A stretch of 64,000 nucleotides of DNA from Saccharofermentans sp. (lineage in GTDB: Bacteria; Bacillota; Clostridia; Saccharofermentanales; Saccharofermentanaceae). The stretch covers positions 29,233 through 93,232 of the forward strand of contig JAIKWL010000018.1 in assembly GCA_024684815.1 (NCBI GenBank), in the 5' to 3' direction. Shown one piece after another: positions 33,234 to 42,785 of the stretch (within the stretch, counting starts at the first letter, position 1; every line of letters starts with the position of its first letter). The notes below the pieces were generated by a model. That model was given only the letters and a program-made list of their open reading frames with translations, was not told where the DNA came from and searched no databases. Position numbers and translations under genes: made by a program.

Positions 33234-34058
33234 TTATTTCTTCCCGTGAAGCATCTTCTTGAATATCCATCCGCGCAGCCGTCCGGGAACCAGGGCAACT
33301 ATGAACTGGACCATTATGGAAACGGCGTAATCGGACCAAGAGATATAACCTGTGGCATAGACCATCTTTCTTCCGGTCCTGTATTTCTTAAAGTATGCCC
33401 AACCGCCTCTTCTGTCAAACATCGCCTTCCCGATCCTGGCAAACACCAGAGAGTCATCCACATTGCTGCACTTCACGCCGTTTTTCATCATGCGGACCCA
33501 GAGATATGTGTCTTCCATCAGAGGGCATGACTGATAGTTGCCGGCATCGAGAACGGCCTTTTTCTTGTACATGACGGTCATGTGATTAAAGCCGTCTCTT
33601 CTCTTCTGATATTTCTTTATCGCCTCATCAGTCAGGGGAACAGTCCTTTTTGCGACTATGGTATCGGGCGTATCTTCGAATTCGTCAATGTGGCTTCCTG
33701 TTATGTCTAGATCAGGATCATTCTTAAACTCTTCGAGCTGTTTCTCGAACCTGTCTTCTCTTGCGATATCGTCTGTATCCATCCGCGCGATAAGATCGTT
33801 CGAACATTCAGGAACGCCTGCCTGAAGAGCAAGTCCCAGTCCGCGGTTCTCCTTTAAAGGAACGCGCTTTATAAGGCCGGGATATTCCTTCTCATACTTT
33901 TCGAGGACAGCATACAATTCATCAGTGAGCGGTCCGTCTTCAACGACCACCCACTCATCAGCCTTTACGGTCTGCCTTAAGAGACTTTGAAAGCACTCCT
34001 CGACATATCCGGGCTTCTCTTTTATATAGAGCGACATCAATACGCTTAAACCGGCCAT
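33234..34058 (-). CDS. glycosyltransferase family 2
   Basis: This 274-residue GT-A enzyme starts at ATG 34058 (GAGGA before it; the frame is open to 34100). It has LSVLMSLYIKEKPGYVEECF at the N-terminus, WVVVEDGPLTDE and the metal-binding ARMDTDDIA, which is the DxD site. The C-terminal part is hydrophobic or amphipathic and may contact the membrane. It resembles galactosyltransferases of capsule loci. It is an operon member. Confidence 0.9.
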   Translation of the reverse strand: MAGLSVLMSLYIKEKPGYVEECFQSLLRQTVKADEWVVVEDGPLTDELYAVLEKYEKEYPGLIKRVPLKENRGLGLALQAGVPECSNDLIARMDTDDIAREDRFEKQLEEFKNDPDLDITGSHIDEFEDTPDTIVAKRTVPLTDEAIKKYQKRRDGFNHMTVMYKKKAVLDAGNYQSCPLMEDTYLWVRMMKNGVKCSNVDDSLVFARIGKAMFDRRGGWAYFKKYRTGRKMVYATGYISWSDYAVSIMVQFIVALVPGRLRGWIFKKMLHGKK

Positions 34059-34108
34059 CTGTTCCTCTTCACAGGTAATGATCTGCGATAATTCTATCAT
34101 TATTGTCT

Positions 34109-35065
34109 TCAGTCATCAGCAAACACCTTATTTATGAATGCCTCGTCATATTCAAGCACTGAATATCTCGGGAACCATTCCATCCTGAGTTTTGCGAACA
34201 AAAGCAACGGATGCTTCATAAAGAACTTCTTCATCACCTTGCGGTCTCCCGAATAACGTTCTTCGAAAGCCTGCTTCAGTAATTTATTAAGCTTGTCATC
34301 CGGCTTGAAAGAAGCCTCTATCAATCTGTTCGCGGCATTCCTGTCACTTTGCATCCTTGATTCCCATTTACTGCTGCCTGCAGTGGAAACTCCTGTTCCG
34401 TAGCCGTACATAGCTACACAAGATGGACAGTAACTGATCCTTACCCCGTCGTAAGCCATAAGTCTGTATGAAAGATCCTCACAGTATATTACCTGTCCTT
34501 CGATCTTTCTGAGATATCGGATAAATACATCTCTTTCGATCAGGGTCGACACTCCGTGGATATAATCATCAAGGATAAGATAATTGCGCTTTATCCTGTT
34601 TTGATCATAACCTGAATCAGTGTAACAACCGGTCAATTGAGGGGGTGCGGATTTTCTTATAGGCGAGATCATCTCTTTTCCGGAATCGAAAAAGAGTATA
34701 TCCCCGAATGACAGTGATGCTTTGTTTTTCTCAGCGTTATCGAACAGTTTCTTAAGAGATGAAGGGCCCGAAAGATAATCTCCGGGGCTTATGAGTTTTA
34801 CATATTTTCCGGAACTTTTTTCCACCCCGCTGATAACGTTGATGACTGTTCCGTGGTTTTCACTGTTTAATACAAGTTTATAATCAGCAAAGGATCCTGA
34901 TCCGAAAAAAGATTTCAGTTCTTCTTCATGGTTGGTTTTCGAGCCGTCATCAGCAACAACGATCTCATAACTTATGCCTTCCTGCAGCATAACGGATCTG
35001 AGCGTTCTCTTAAGCTCTGCAAGATCGGCATTATATGTCAGTACGACAACTGAGATATCAACCAT
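34109..35065 (-). CDS. glycosyltransferase family 2
   Basis: This 318-residue GT-A protein begins MVDISVVVLTYNADLAELKRTL and has IVVADDGSKTNHEEEL and a KLISPGDYL segment in place of the usual DADD. The divergent DxD (SPGDYL) is worth noting; activity is still likely from the N-terminal core. GGAG precedes the ATG. It lies 3 nt after the CDP-glycerol-type transferase gene. Confidence 0.87.
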   Translation of the reverse strand: MVDISVVVLTYNADLAELKRTLRSVMLQEGISYEIVVADDGSKTNHEEELKSFFGSGSFADYKLVLNSENHGTVINVISGVEKSSGKYVKLISPGDYLSGPSSLKKLFDNAEKNKASLSFGDILFFDSGKEMISPIRKSAPPQLTGCYTDSGYDQNRIKRNYLILDDYIHGVSTLIERDVFIRYLRKIEGQVIYCEDLSYRLMAYDGVRISYCPSCVAMYGYGTGVSTAGSSKWESRMQSDRNAANRLIEASFKPDDKLNKLLKQAFEERYSGDRKVMKKFFMKHPLLLFAKLRMEWFPRYSVLEYDEAFINKVFADD

Positions 35066-35068
35066 GCT

Positions 35069-36277
35069 TCACTCCTTCTTGTGTTCAAGAGAATTATTGT
35101 ATATCTGTTCGACGATCGCTTCCGACGAATGAACATACTTCATAAAATGTTTGTTCAGGATCCGGCCTCGTTCTTTCTCAAGCGGATCATCACCGTTCAA
35201 AAGCCTGTTGATCGTATCCGAGAGTTCGTTCCAATCCCTTGCCTGATAAAGCCCGGGAAGGATCTTTTTAAATGACGGAGTGTATTCGCATTCAAAAGGA
35301 CAGTAAATGACCGGTTTTCCCGTCATAAAAAACATCGGGATCACCGAAGATATATCGGAGATAAGAATATCCGTCTCATTAAATGTATCGAGAATACTTG
35401 GATTCTTATCTGTCTTAATGCCGTTTGCATTCCAGTCAGAAAGGATCTTATCCTTTTCTTCTTCGGTGATGATCCCCTTCTTTATAAAGTTGTCCCACAT
35501 AAGAGGATGAGGCCTTACGGTAAGTGAACCGGCATTGCTGTCAAACTCTCCCATCTGCTTGTAGTAGTCAAGGAAGTGACTGCCGCCCACTACAGAATCC
35601 GTACTCCATCTCGGTGCCCAAAGGACTCTTTTATATCTGCACTCTTTATCAAGAGACAAACCCTTTTCGTATGAAGTGTATCCGACGCTGTAAAATCTCT
35701 TATGTGTACCCTTTGAATACTTTGCATTCAGCATGTCCGCAACTGATTCGTCTTCATGGAATCCGAGATAAACATCTTTGAAAAAATCATTGGGGTATTC
35801 ATCGTTATCTTCAAATTCATGAGTCGCATAAGTAATGTAGCAAAGCCTCGTATGACGTACGATCTCCCAGCTTTTCAGGTGTGAAGGATAGTATTCGCTG
35901 AACGGTCTCTGGACAAAGACATAATCAAAATCATCAAGGACAAGATCACACCATTGCCCGTCTTTTATCGCTTCGATCCTGTTGCCGTTGATACATTCAT
36001 TTACAAAGTAACCGGAAATATTATCTTCAAAGCTTTTATTCCTGATATTGTAAGGCGGCATGATGATCAGCCACGGATCGAATCTCCCGTCTTCACACAT
36101 CAGTTTGTAGATCGGCTGCTGGACATGCCATATCTCAGGCATCTGGACAATGAATCCGACTTTAATCACATCGTGGACCGGTCTTGATTCAAACCCGCGG
36201 ATAAGGCGCAGGGCATTTCTAGTATCCGCCCCGCGCTTTATTGTCTTAAGTCCTTTGATCAAAGCCGAATCCGCCAT
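35069..36277 (-). CDS. CDP-glycerol glycerophosphotransferase-like protein
   Basis: This 402-residue protein has the C-terminal signature of the CDP-glycerol glycerophosphotransferase family (PF04464): VRPHPLMW, TFNETDILISDISSVIPMFFMTGKPVIYCPFE (key residues Asp-Ile-Ser-Ser then Gly-Lys-Pro-Val). Such enzymes add glycerol- or ribitol-phosphate in teichoic acids and capsules. Its start overlaps the end of the flippase gene by 1 nt (TAATG). It suggests the glycan carries polyol phosphate (inference). Confidence 0.83.
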   Translation of the reverse strand: MADSALIKGLKTIKRGADTRNALRLIRGFESRPVHDVIKVGFIVQMPEIWHVQQPIYKLMCEDGRFDPWLIIMPPYNIRNKSFEDNISGYFVNECINGNRIEAIKDGQWCDLVLDDFDYVFVQRPFSEYYPSHLKSWEIVRHTRLCYITYATHEFEDNDEYPNDFFKDVYLGFHEDESVADMLNAKYSKGTHKRFYSVGYTSYEKGLSLDKECRYKRVLWAPRWSTDSVVGGSHFLDYYKQMGEFDSNAGSLTVRPHPLMWDNFIKKGIITEEEKDKILSDWNANGIKTDKNPSILDTFNETDILISDISSVIPMFFMTGKPVIYCPFECEYTPSFKKILPGLYQARDWNELSDTINRLLNGDDPLEKERGRILNKHFMKYVHSSEAIVEQIYNNSLEHKKE

Positions 36278-37716
36278 TATTTCTTACCCTTGATGTTCTT
36301 ATACATATTTATGAAGTAGCTGCGCTTTATGATAATTATACCGAGAACTATAACCGCGATAACTATCCTGAGCCACAGTATGCCGTAGAGCAGAGCTCCG
36401 GCTGCAGCTATCAGGCAGAACAGCAGGAACAGCAGCACAAGGATCTTGTAGTTGTACATATCGTCTTTCCTGTCTTTTTCTTTCAGGATCTTTCTCATTG
36501 CAAGATAGTTGCAGAAAGCAAACAGCACATAACTTATGAACGTCGTGTATCCTGCAGCGACAATACCGAACCTGGGGATAAGGAAAAAATTCAGAACGAT
36601 ATTGACGATCGCGGAACCGATCGAAGCCCACACGAGCTCTTTCTTCCTCTCATAGAAAAATTCGACGTTGATGAACAGCTGGGAATAGAACAGCAACAGA
36701 AGGCTTGCTGCAACAGGAAGAACAACGGGAGCAGCCGTCGCATACTTCTGACCCCAGATAAGTATAAGTTCCGGTGCAAACCATATAACACCCAGAAGGA
36801 GGATGCCCATGAGAATGGCAATTGCGACAGAGACTTTTCTGTTATCTTCGCTCTTACCGGCTTTAAGCTGACCGTAGAACCACGGAACGTACGAGTTGTT
36901 TATGGCATTGAGCACAAAAGTAAGTATCATTGCGAAGTTGTACGCTATGCCGTATTCTCCGGCAGCATCCTTGCCTAACATGTGCTCTATCATGATCCTG
37001 TCACTCATATTGAAGATCGTCTGCGACAGATAGTAAGCGATAAGCGGGATATTGAATGCAAGTGCATATTCCCAGTAGGTCTTATTGAACAGCTTTTTGC
37101 CGCGGATATTGTTCAGTATAAAAAAGCCCGTTCCTGCAATGATGGTAAAGATGGCAAATCCGACTATCCTTCCGTATCCTTTCTCCTCGCGGTTAAGGAC
37201 GATGATAAGTGCCAGGACAGGTGAAATAAGAGAGTTCAGGAGCGATGCGGCAACGACGGCTTTATATTTGAATTCGAATCTCTGCTTGCCCGACCACAAT
37301 GACCATGCAAAATCCGTAAAGATGTTCGCTATCATTATCAGCATTATTCCTGTCGGCAGATCGAAAACAATATTGAACGTATTCCGGAACGGTATATAGA
37401 TCACAAGGAAAAGCAAAGTCAGGAATATGGATATACCCTGAACGGAGGATATATATTCATCCCTGTTCTTCTCGAACTTTACCATCGCAGTCTGGAAGGA
37501 ACCGGCATAGAGATTCAGTGTCAGGAAGATAGTTAAGATACCCATCCATGTGCTGTAGATAGTAACTTCACCAAACTGTTCCTTGGTAAGGAGATGGGCG
37601 AAGATCGGCGACATTATAAGTGATAAGCACTTGTTGATAATGCTGCAGACTGTATATGCAGCTGAAGCTTTTAATGTCGGCGACATATTCTGCCATTTTT
37701 GTCTGATCGGGACCAT
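36277..37716 (-). CDS. oligosaccharide flippase (Wzx/MATE-like)
   Basis: This 479-residue membrane protein with about 14 hydrophobic segments begins with AAYTVCSIINKCLSLIMSPIFAHLLTKEQFG, the hallmark start of polysaccharide flippases (PF01943/PF13440). It would move lipid-linked repeat units across the membrane before polymerisation. It overlaps the genes on both sides by 1 nt, inside the glycan operon. Confidence 0.92.
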   Translation of the reverse strand: MVPIRQKWQNMSPTLKASAAYTVCSIINKCLSLIMSPIFAHLLTKEQFGEVTIYSTWMGILTIFLTLNLYAGSFQTAMVKFEKNRDEYISSVQGISIFLTLLFLVIYIPFRNTFNIVFDLPTGIMLIMIANIFTDFAWSLWSGKQRFEFKYKAVVAASLLNSLISPVLALIIVLNREEKGYGRIVGFAIFTIIAGTGFFILNNIRGKKLFNKTYWEYALAFNIPLIAYYLSQTIFNMSDRIMIEHMLGKDAAGEYGIAYNFAMILTFVLNAINNSYVPWFYGQLKAGKSEDNRKVSVAIAILMGILLLGVIWFAPELILIWGQKYATAAPVVLPVAASLLLLFYSQLFINVEFFYERKKELVWASIGSAIVNIVLNFFLIPRFGIVAAGYTTFISYVLFAFCNYLAMRKILKEKDRKDDMYNYKILVLLFLLFCLIAAAGALLYGILWLRIVIAVIVLGIIIIKRSYFINMYKNIKGKK

Positions 37717-38633
37717 TACCTGCTCCGTATATATTCTACGAATTCATCGTAGTCTCTGATGTAATCTTCCGGATCGTAGTAGTCCGAAGCTGCAACACAA
37801 AGAACGGAATCTTTCTGAAGCCACAGCATCTCCCTCCATGTCGGCTGATCGATGACAACGCCGATCGACGGGTCGTAGAGTTCTATCTCTTCTCTTCCGT
37901 TGTTATTCTCAAGTATCAGCTGAATGCGTCCGTACGGACAGAAAAGAAGCTGCTTGAGTTCCTTATGAGCATGGAATCCCCTTCTCGTTCCCTCAGGAAC
38001 TTTGGAGATGTAATAGATACGCCTGATATCAAATTCCACATCATGATTTCCTTCAAAGAAAGACAACTCACCTGCGCCGACTGTCGGGATCGTCTTGATA
38101 TGGATCACCTTGCATCCGGCGACAGAATCCTTCTCGTTGATATCATCGTCTTTGAGAACGGAATACCACTTAAGGTCAGCTATACCCTCATATCTTGCAA
38201 GGACCTTTGCCGGGATATCCAAAGCTTCATGGAAATTGTGCTTATCGTAGAAACGCACAGCCCTGGTGTTCTTCCGGCTTACGCACCAGTAAACACAATC
38301 AAGGCCCAATTCATCAAAAGCCTTCTTTAAGATGGCTTCCATGCCGAACCACGAATAGCCTCTTCCCATCGCTTTCGACCTTACGGTGATGGCAAATTCG
38401 GCGCTGCCGTCCTCAATGTCACGCAGGGTGACAGTTCCCATATATTCATCTTCGTCTGAAGCGATAGCGAGGTTGACATTCTTTTTATCTTCATTGCTCC
38501 TTAAGATAAATGCTTCGGCATCACTTAAGGTCTTCGATGCGAAATCAGTCCTGAGCTGTCCTGTCACATCAGCATCGTGCATCCACTCAAGCATCAGCGG
38601 GGCATCTTTAAGTTCCAATTGTCTCAGATGCAT
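37716..38633 (-). CDS. fused GNAT acetyltransferase and FdtA/QdtA-type sugar ketoisomerase
   Basis: This 305-residue protein has two parts. Residues about 1-145 are a GNAT N-acetyltransferase with the AMGRGYSWFGMEA acetyl-CoA loop and RAVRFYDKHNF. Residues about 170-305 are a cupin of the FdtA/QdtA/WxcM type: RRIYYISKVPEGTRRGFHAHKELKQ, where the His pair is typical, and IDQPTWREM. That family converts dTDP-4-keto-6-deoxyglucose to its 3-keto isomer. With the aminotransferase upstream it would make and acylate a dTDP-3-amino-3,6-dideoxyhexose such as Fuc3NAc or Qui3NAc (inference). Known WxcM fusions use a left-handed-helix acyltransferase, not GNAT. Confidence 0.85.
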   Translation of the reverse strand: MHLRQLELKDAPLMLEWMHDADVTGQLRTDFASKTLSDAEAFILRSNEDKKNVNLAIASDEDEYMGTVTLRDIEDGSAEFAITVRSKAMGRGYSWFGMEAILKKAFDELGLDCVYWCVSRKNTRAVRFYDKHNFHEALDIPAKVLARYEGIADLKWYSVLKDDDINEKDSVAGCKVIHIKTIPTVGAGELSFFEGNHDVEFDIRRIYYISKVPEGTRRGFHAHKELKQLLFCPYGRIQLILENNNGREEIELYDPSIGVVIDQPTWREMLWLQKDSVLCVAASDYYDPEDYIRDYDEFVEYIRSR

Positions 38634-38645
38634 TCTCTAATCTCC

Positions 38646-39740
38646 TTAGAAGCTGTTAACAGCATCGATAACATATCTGATCTGTTCATCGGTCATGCCA
38701 TAGTATAACGGCAGACTGAGCTCGGTCCTGCTTATCTCCTCGGCTACGGGAAGAAGCCCTTCTCCTATACCGAGATCTTTATAACACTCCTGAAGATGGA
38801 TCGGGATCGGATAGTGTTTATTCGTTCCGATCTCAAGATCTTTAAGGTGCTTTTCAAGCTTGTCTCTTTCATCACATCTGACTGCATAGATGTGCCATAC
38901 GGGAAGGCAGTCTTCGTTTACAAAAGGTGTGATGACCTTTTCATTCCTGATGCCTTCCGTATATGCTCTTGCGATCCTTCTCCTGTCTTCATTCACCTTA
39001 TCGAGAACAGGGAGCTTTGCCGACAGGAATGCAGCCTGAAGTTCATCAAGCCTGCTGTTGTTGCCCTTGTAGATGTGATGATATTTATAATCCGAACCGT
39101 AGTTCCCCAATGCCCTGACCATATCAGCCATTTCCTTGTTATTCGTAATAACGGCTCCGGCATCACCCAATGCACCGAGATTCTTTCCGGGATAGAAACT
39201 GAATCCGGCCAGATCACCGAATGTTCCGACTTTCCTTCCCTTATATGTTGCCCCGTGAGCCTGCGCACAGTCCTCTATCACAAAGAGACCATTAGATCTT
39301 GCGATCTCCATAACAGGATCCATATCACATGCCTGACCGTAGAGATGAACGGGAATTATTGCTTTTGTTAAAGGGGTTATCTTCTCTTCGATCCCGGACG
39401 GATCGATATTGAAAGTTCTTATATCGGGCTCGACAAAGACAGGCTTTGCTCCGACATATGTGACTGCAAGTGCGGTCGCGATGTATGTGTTGGACGGAAC
39501 GATGACCTCATCACCTTCGCCTATACCCAATGCCTTAAGGGATAACATCAGTGCATCAAGGCCGTTACCCACGCCTATTGCGTACTTAACTCCGCAATAA
39601 TCAGCGAAAGCCTTCTCGAAGGCCTCATCTTCCTCCCCTTCGATATACCATGACCTCTTATAGACGCGTTCAAATGCGCCTCTTAAGTCCTGATCAAGCT
39701 CTTTCTCGAGCGGAATAAAAGAAACAAAAGGAATCTTCAT
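38646..39740 (-). CDS. DegT/DnrJ/EryC1 sugar aminotransferase (FdtB/QdtB-like)
   Basis: This 364-residue PLP enzyme has the pyridoxal Asp157 in [11 protein letters not shown] and the PLP lysine Lys186 in [26 protein letters not shown]-type motifs are those of FdtB/QdtB aminotransferases that act at C3 of dTDP-3-keto sugars. It lies directly upstream of the ketoisomerase fusion, which would make its substrate. The RmlA and RmlB genes needed for dTDP-4-keto-6-deoxyglucose are not in the window. Confidence 0.92.
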   Translation of the reverse strand: MKIPFVSFIPLEKELDQDLRGAFERVYKRSWYIEGEEDEAFEKAFADYCGVKYAIGVGNGLDALMLSLKALGIGEGDEVIVPSNTYIATALAVTYVGAKPVFVEPDIRTFNIDPSGIEEKITPLTKAIIPVHLYGQACDMDPVMEIARSNGLFVIEDCAQAHGATYKGRKVGTFGDLAGFSFYPGKNLGALGDAGAVITNNKEMADMVRALGNYGSDYKYHHIYKGNNSRLDELQAAFLSAKLPVLDKVNEDRRRIARAYTEGIRNEKVITPFVNEDCLPVWHIYAVRCDERDKLEKHLKDLEIGTNKHYPIPIHLQECYKDLGIGEGLLPVAEEISRTELSLPLYYGMTDEQIRYVIDAVNSF

Positions 39741-39790
39741 ATCATCAAATCCGTCTTCTTATTATTTTGCCTATTATACCACGAGCCTGT

Positions 39791-40660
39791 TTACGGGAAC
39801 TGATAATCCCCGAACGACACATAATACGGTTTGTGCGCTACCCTCTGATCTTCGGGAGGCAATTTCATGTAATCGCCGTATATCGCCGTAAGCGCTTCAT
39901 CGTAACCGTTCTGGAGCTGAACCTCGGTATCTTCGAACTTCATCGTGACCGTGGGAAATGAATGGTCATATCTTATCAGCGAGCCTGTTATGTCGGACGG
40001 AACCAGCGTATCATAGCAGATGATGTAATCATTTCCGGGATGTGTAACGAGTTTTAAATACTCTTCGTACAGTTTTTTCGACTTATCCGGATCCTTATGA
40101 TGGAAGTCGTACATCAGGCGCTTAACAAGACTTGAAATAAAAGATACAAGACCCTGATCCTTAATGAGCCTGGACTTGAACTTGTAGTATATGTATCTGC
40201 GCTTTATCTTAAGAGCTTTTTTAATGATCTCTTCTGTGTTGTCATCGGCATAATCGAAAAGGAAGATATCGAAGTTTATCGGTCTTCCGTATCCTTCACC
40301 GCTCTTTTCGAAATCATTGTTCCAGGATTCTGAAATGAACACCGTGTCCTTATAGTAAAGCTTCGGGAATATCTTATCCTGCCACTCGTAATCCCCGTCA
40401 GGGCTCCCCAGGAAGAGATTTCCCGTATCCTGAGTCTCGAAAACCTTCTTGAGCTTGTCATATTCCGTGCGCATCATTCCGATATCTATATCGTCATCCC
40501 ACGGAATAAAACCCTGATGCCTTACTGCACCTATTGCCGTACCGAAACACACAAAATATTCAATGCCGTTATCCTTGCAGATCCTGTCGAACTGACGCAT
40601 CATGTCAGTGAGGATAAACTGTATCTTCTCAAGCATATCCGGTGTATAAGTCTCGCTCAT
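39791..40660 (-). CDS. LicD family phosphotransferase (third of three)
   Basis: This 289-residue LicD protein has FVCFGTAIGAVRHQGFIPWDDDIDIGM near residue 36, which is the nucleotidyltransferase-fold active site with three Asp residues. LicD proteins transfer phosphocholine or similar groups to surface glycans. It is closely related to the LicD gene at 41581-42471 and more distantly to the one between. GGGAG precedes the ATG. Confidence 0.92.
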   Translation of the reverse strand: MSETYTPDMLEKIQFILTDMMRQFDRICKDNGIEYFVCFGTAIGAVRHQGFIPWDDDIDIGMMRTEYDKLKKVFETQDTGNLFLGSPDGDYEWQDKIFPKLYYKDTVFISESWNNDFEKSGEGYGRPINFDIFLFDYADDNTEEIIKKALKIKRRYIYYKFKSRLIKDQGLVSFISSLVKRLMYDFHHKDPDKSKKLYEEYLKLVTHPGNDYIICYDTLVPSDITGSLIRYDHSFPTVTMKFEDTEVQLQNGYDEALTAIYGDYMKLPPEDQRVAHKPYYVSFGDYQFP

Positions 40661-40677
40661 CTTCCATTCTCCCCTGA

Positions 40678-41559
40678 TCAGAACTCAACCTTATAAGCAA
40701 CATGGCTCTCGCGCTTCTCCGGCGGCGGGACCCACATATAATCGCCAAACATATTTGTAAGCACCTCATCGTATGCTTCGGGGATCGGGAATTCATATCC
40801 GTTGAATTCAGCCATAATGGTCTTTGTGAGTTTTTCTTCAGGATAATTCTCATGAGTATATCCTGCGGAAGGAATACCGACCCAGCCTGTATGACGTTTC
40901 TTATTTCCGAGCTTCTCACACATCTTCAGGTAGAATCTCATCCCGCCGACATGAGAGAAAAATCTTCCGAGTCTTCTTCGAAGCTTCCAGTATTCGGCAA
41001 CGTCTTCAAGTTCTTTAGCCTTCTGCTCAATAACAGGAGACGGATATTTATAATCAACGCATACGCTTGCCGCTCTGTATACAAAATTGTAAATACGGCA
41101 ATGAAGTTTTCTTAGCAGCTTATTCGCCGGAACGTTCTCTATTATGAACACATCAACAAAGAGCATATCGAAAGCATCGATCCCGGCATAAGGGATCTCG
41201 ACATATTTAGTCCCCTTCCTGAAGATCTTGATCGACTTGACCACATAGCGCTCATCACAAAGAGGCTCGGCCACAATGTATTTGTCCGGGAATTCCTCGC
41301 GGAATCTTGCTACGAGTTTTTCCGCTTCGCTCCGGAGCATCATGAGATCGATATCATCATCCCACGGAATGAATCCCTTGTGTCTTACCGCTCCGAGGAA
41401 TGTACCGCCGTAGAGCATGTATTTGATATCGTATTTTTCACAGACATACTTGATATCGAGTAAGATCTTAAACAGTTCATCCTGCATTCTCTTCAGGGTG
41501 TCATCGTCAAGAATATATTCCGGAAAACTAGCCGAATAGAGTTTTTTACCTTTGGCCAA
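40678..41559 (-). CDS. LicD family phosphotransferase (second of three)
   Basis: This 293-residue LicD protein has YMLYGGTFLGAVRHKGFIPWDDDIDLMM near residue 46. It begins at TTG 41559 with AGGAGG about 11 nt before it. It is more diverged from its two neighbours, so the three copies probably act on different positions or carry different groups. No licA, licB or licC gene (choline kinase, uptake, cytidylyltransferase) is present in the window. Confidence 0.92.
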   Translation of the reverse strand: MAKGKKLYSASFPEYILDDDTLKRMQDELFKILLDIKYVCEKYDIKYMLYGGTFLGAVRHKGFIPWDDDIDLMMLRSEAEKLVARFREEFPDKYIVAEPLCDERYVVKSIKIFRKGTKYVEIPYAGIDAFDMLFVDVFIIENVPANKLLRKLHCRIYNFVYRAASVCVDYKYPSPVIEQKAKELEDVAEYWKLRRRLGRFFSHVGGMRFYLKMCEKLGNKKRHTGWVGIPSAGYTHENYPEEKLTKTIMAEFNGYEFPIPEAYDEVLTNMFGDYMWVPPPEKRESHVAYKVEF

Positions 41560-41580
41560 AGACTTGAAAACCTCCTGCTG

Positions 41581-42471
41581 TCAATCGCTCAATGAATCCG
41601 GGAATTTGTAATTGCCGAATTCGACACGGTATGTCTGATGAACATCTTTCCTCTCTTCCGGAGGCGGGCTCATATAATCGCCGTAGAGCTTTGTAAGAGC
41701 CGCATCGTAATCTCTCTGCATCTTGACTTCGAATCCTTCGAACGTACCTGTCACAGTCGGAAAGACCTGATCGTATCTGATAAGAGAAGCTCTGATATCC
41801 GGTGCTTCAAGATCATCGAAATTAATGATGTAATCACTCTTAGGATGATCCGTGAGTTTTACGTATTTGGCAAATTCCTTCTTCGATGCATCAGGATCCG
41901 AATGATGGAAATCATACATGAGCCTCTTTATGATGCTGAATACAAATGCACCCGGTCCACGGTCCGTTATCACCTTGGATTTAAACTTGTAGTACATGTA
42001 ATTGCGCTTGAGCTTTAATGCCTTCTTTATCGTCTTCTCGATATATTCGGGATCATTATCCGTATAGTCGAAAAGAAATATGTCGATATTGACCGATCTT
42101 CCGAATTTGTCACCGCATAGCTCAAAACTGTCTTCCCAGTACTTCAGTTCGATTATCGTGTCTTTGCAGTAAAGCCTCGGATATACCTTCTCCTGCCATT
42201 CATAGTCACCGTCAGGACAGCCCAGGAACAGATCACCTGTATCCTGCTCTTCAAAGACTTTCTTTAGCTTCTCGAATTCGGAGCGCATCATGCCTACATC
42301 CGCATCATCATCCCAGGGAATAAAACCCTGATGCCTTACGGCACCCAATTCCGTACCGTAGCAGACAAAATAATCAATATCGTTATCTCTGCAGATCTTA
42401 TCGAACTGCTCAAGCATCCGGGTAAGAACATACTGCAGTTTCTTATGTGAATCCGATGAAATACTTCCCAT
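41581..42471 (-). CDS. LicD family phosphotransferase (first of three)
   Basis: This 296-residue LicD protein has FVCYGTELGAVRHQGFIPWDDDADVGMM near residue 36. It is the first gene of this part of the glycan operon, after a promoter with an extended -10 at 42524-42532. It is the closest relative of the third copy, which points to duplication inside the operon. Confidence 0.92.
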   Translation of the reverse strand: MGSISSDSHKKLQYVLTRMLEQFDKICRDNDIDYFVCYGTELGAVRHQGFIPWDDDADVGMMRSEFEKLKKVFEEQDTGDLFLGCPDGDYEWQEKVYPRLYCKDTIIELKYWEDSFELCGDKFGRSVNIDIFLFDYTDNDPEYIEKTIKKALKLKRNYMYYKFKSKVITDRGPGAFVFSIIKRLMYDFHHSDPDASKKEFAKYVKLTDHPKSDYIINFDDLEAPDIRASLIRYDQVFPTVTGTFEGFEVKMQRDYDAALTKLYGDYMSPPPEERKDVHQTYRVEFGNYKFPDSLSD

Positions 42472-42523
42472 ATAACCACTCCAGGCAAATTAAACAGCGG
42501 TTTTCCCGCCATCACAATTGCAG

Positions 42524-42532
42524 ATTATAACA
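42524..42532 (-). promoter_or_regulatory. extended -10 promoter of the LicD/glycan operon
   Basis: TGTTATAAT on the minus strand is a TGn-extended -10. The start would be about 45 nt before the first LicD ATG. The -35 is weak. It is back to back with the ribU promoter on the plus strand. Confidence 0.5.
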
Positions 42533-42607
42533 CATATAATAAATCTAATAACATCGCGTATTAAGGCAGATCATAAGCAAGCTTTAATAAACCTGACTTA
42601 AAAGCCC

Positions 42608-42635
42608 TTTACAAACGGACATCTGATTGTATAAT
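42608..42635 (+). promoter_or_regulatory. promoter of the FMN riboswitch/ribU transcript
   Basis: TTTACA (42608-42613), a 16-nt spacer and TATAAT (42630-42635). Transcription would start near 42642, at the beginning of the riboswitch. Confidence 0.65.
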
Positions 42636-42639
42636 TGAG

Positions 42640-42772
42640 TCGTCCAAGGCGGAGTGTGATTCTCCGACCGGCGGTGAACGTTAGACGCGTAAGCCCGCAA
42701 GCCTCATAAATTCTTAAGGTGAGGTTGACCCGGTGAGATTCCGGTGGCCGACGGTAAAGTCCGGAAGAAAGG
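42640..42772 (+). ncRNA. FMN riboswitch (RFN element)
   Basis: The conserved FMN aptamer blocks occur in order: AAGGCGGAGTG near 42646, CCGACCGGCGGTGAACG near 42664, AAGCCCGCAAGCC near 42691, GACCCGGTGAGATTCCGGTGGCCGACGG (key parts CCGGTGAGATTCCGG and GCCGACGG) near 42727 and AAAGTCCGG near 42756. It binds FMN. The next gene is a riboflavin transporter, the usual partner. The AAGGAAG ribosome binding site of ribU follows the closing helix, so control may be at translation; no separate terminator hairpin was identified. Confidence 0.95.
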
Positions 42773-42785
42773 AAGTGTATTTTCT

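Noticed and set aside
42744-42785. 14-codon extension of ribU
   Set aside because: It would start inside the FMN aptamer. The ATG at 42786 follows the ribosome binding site.
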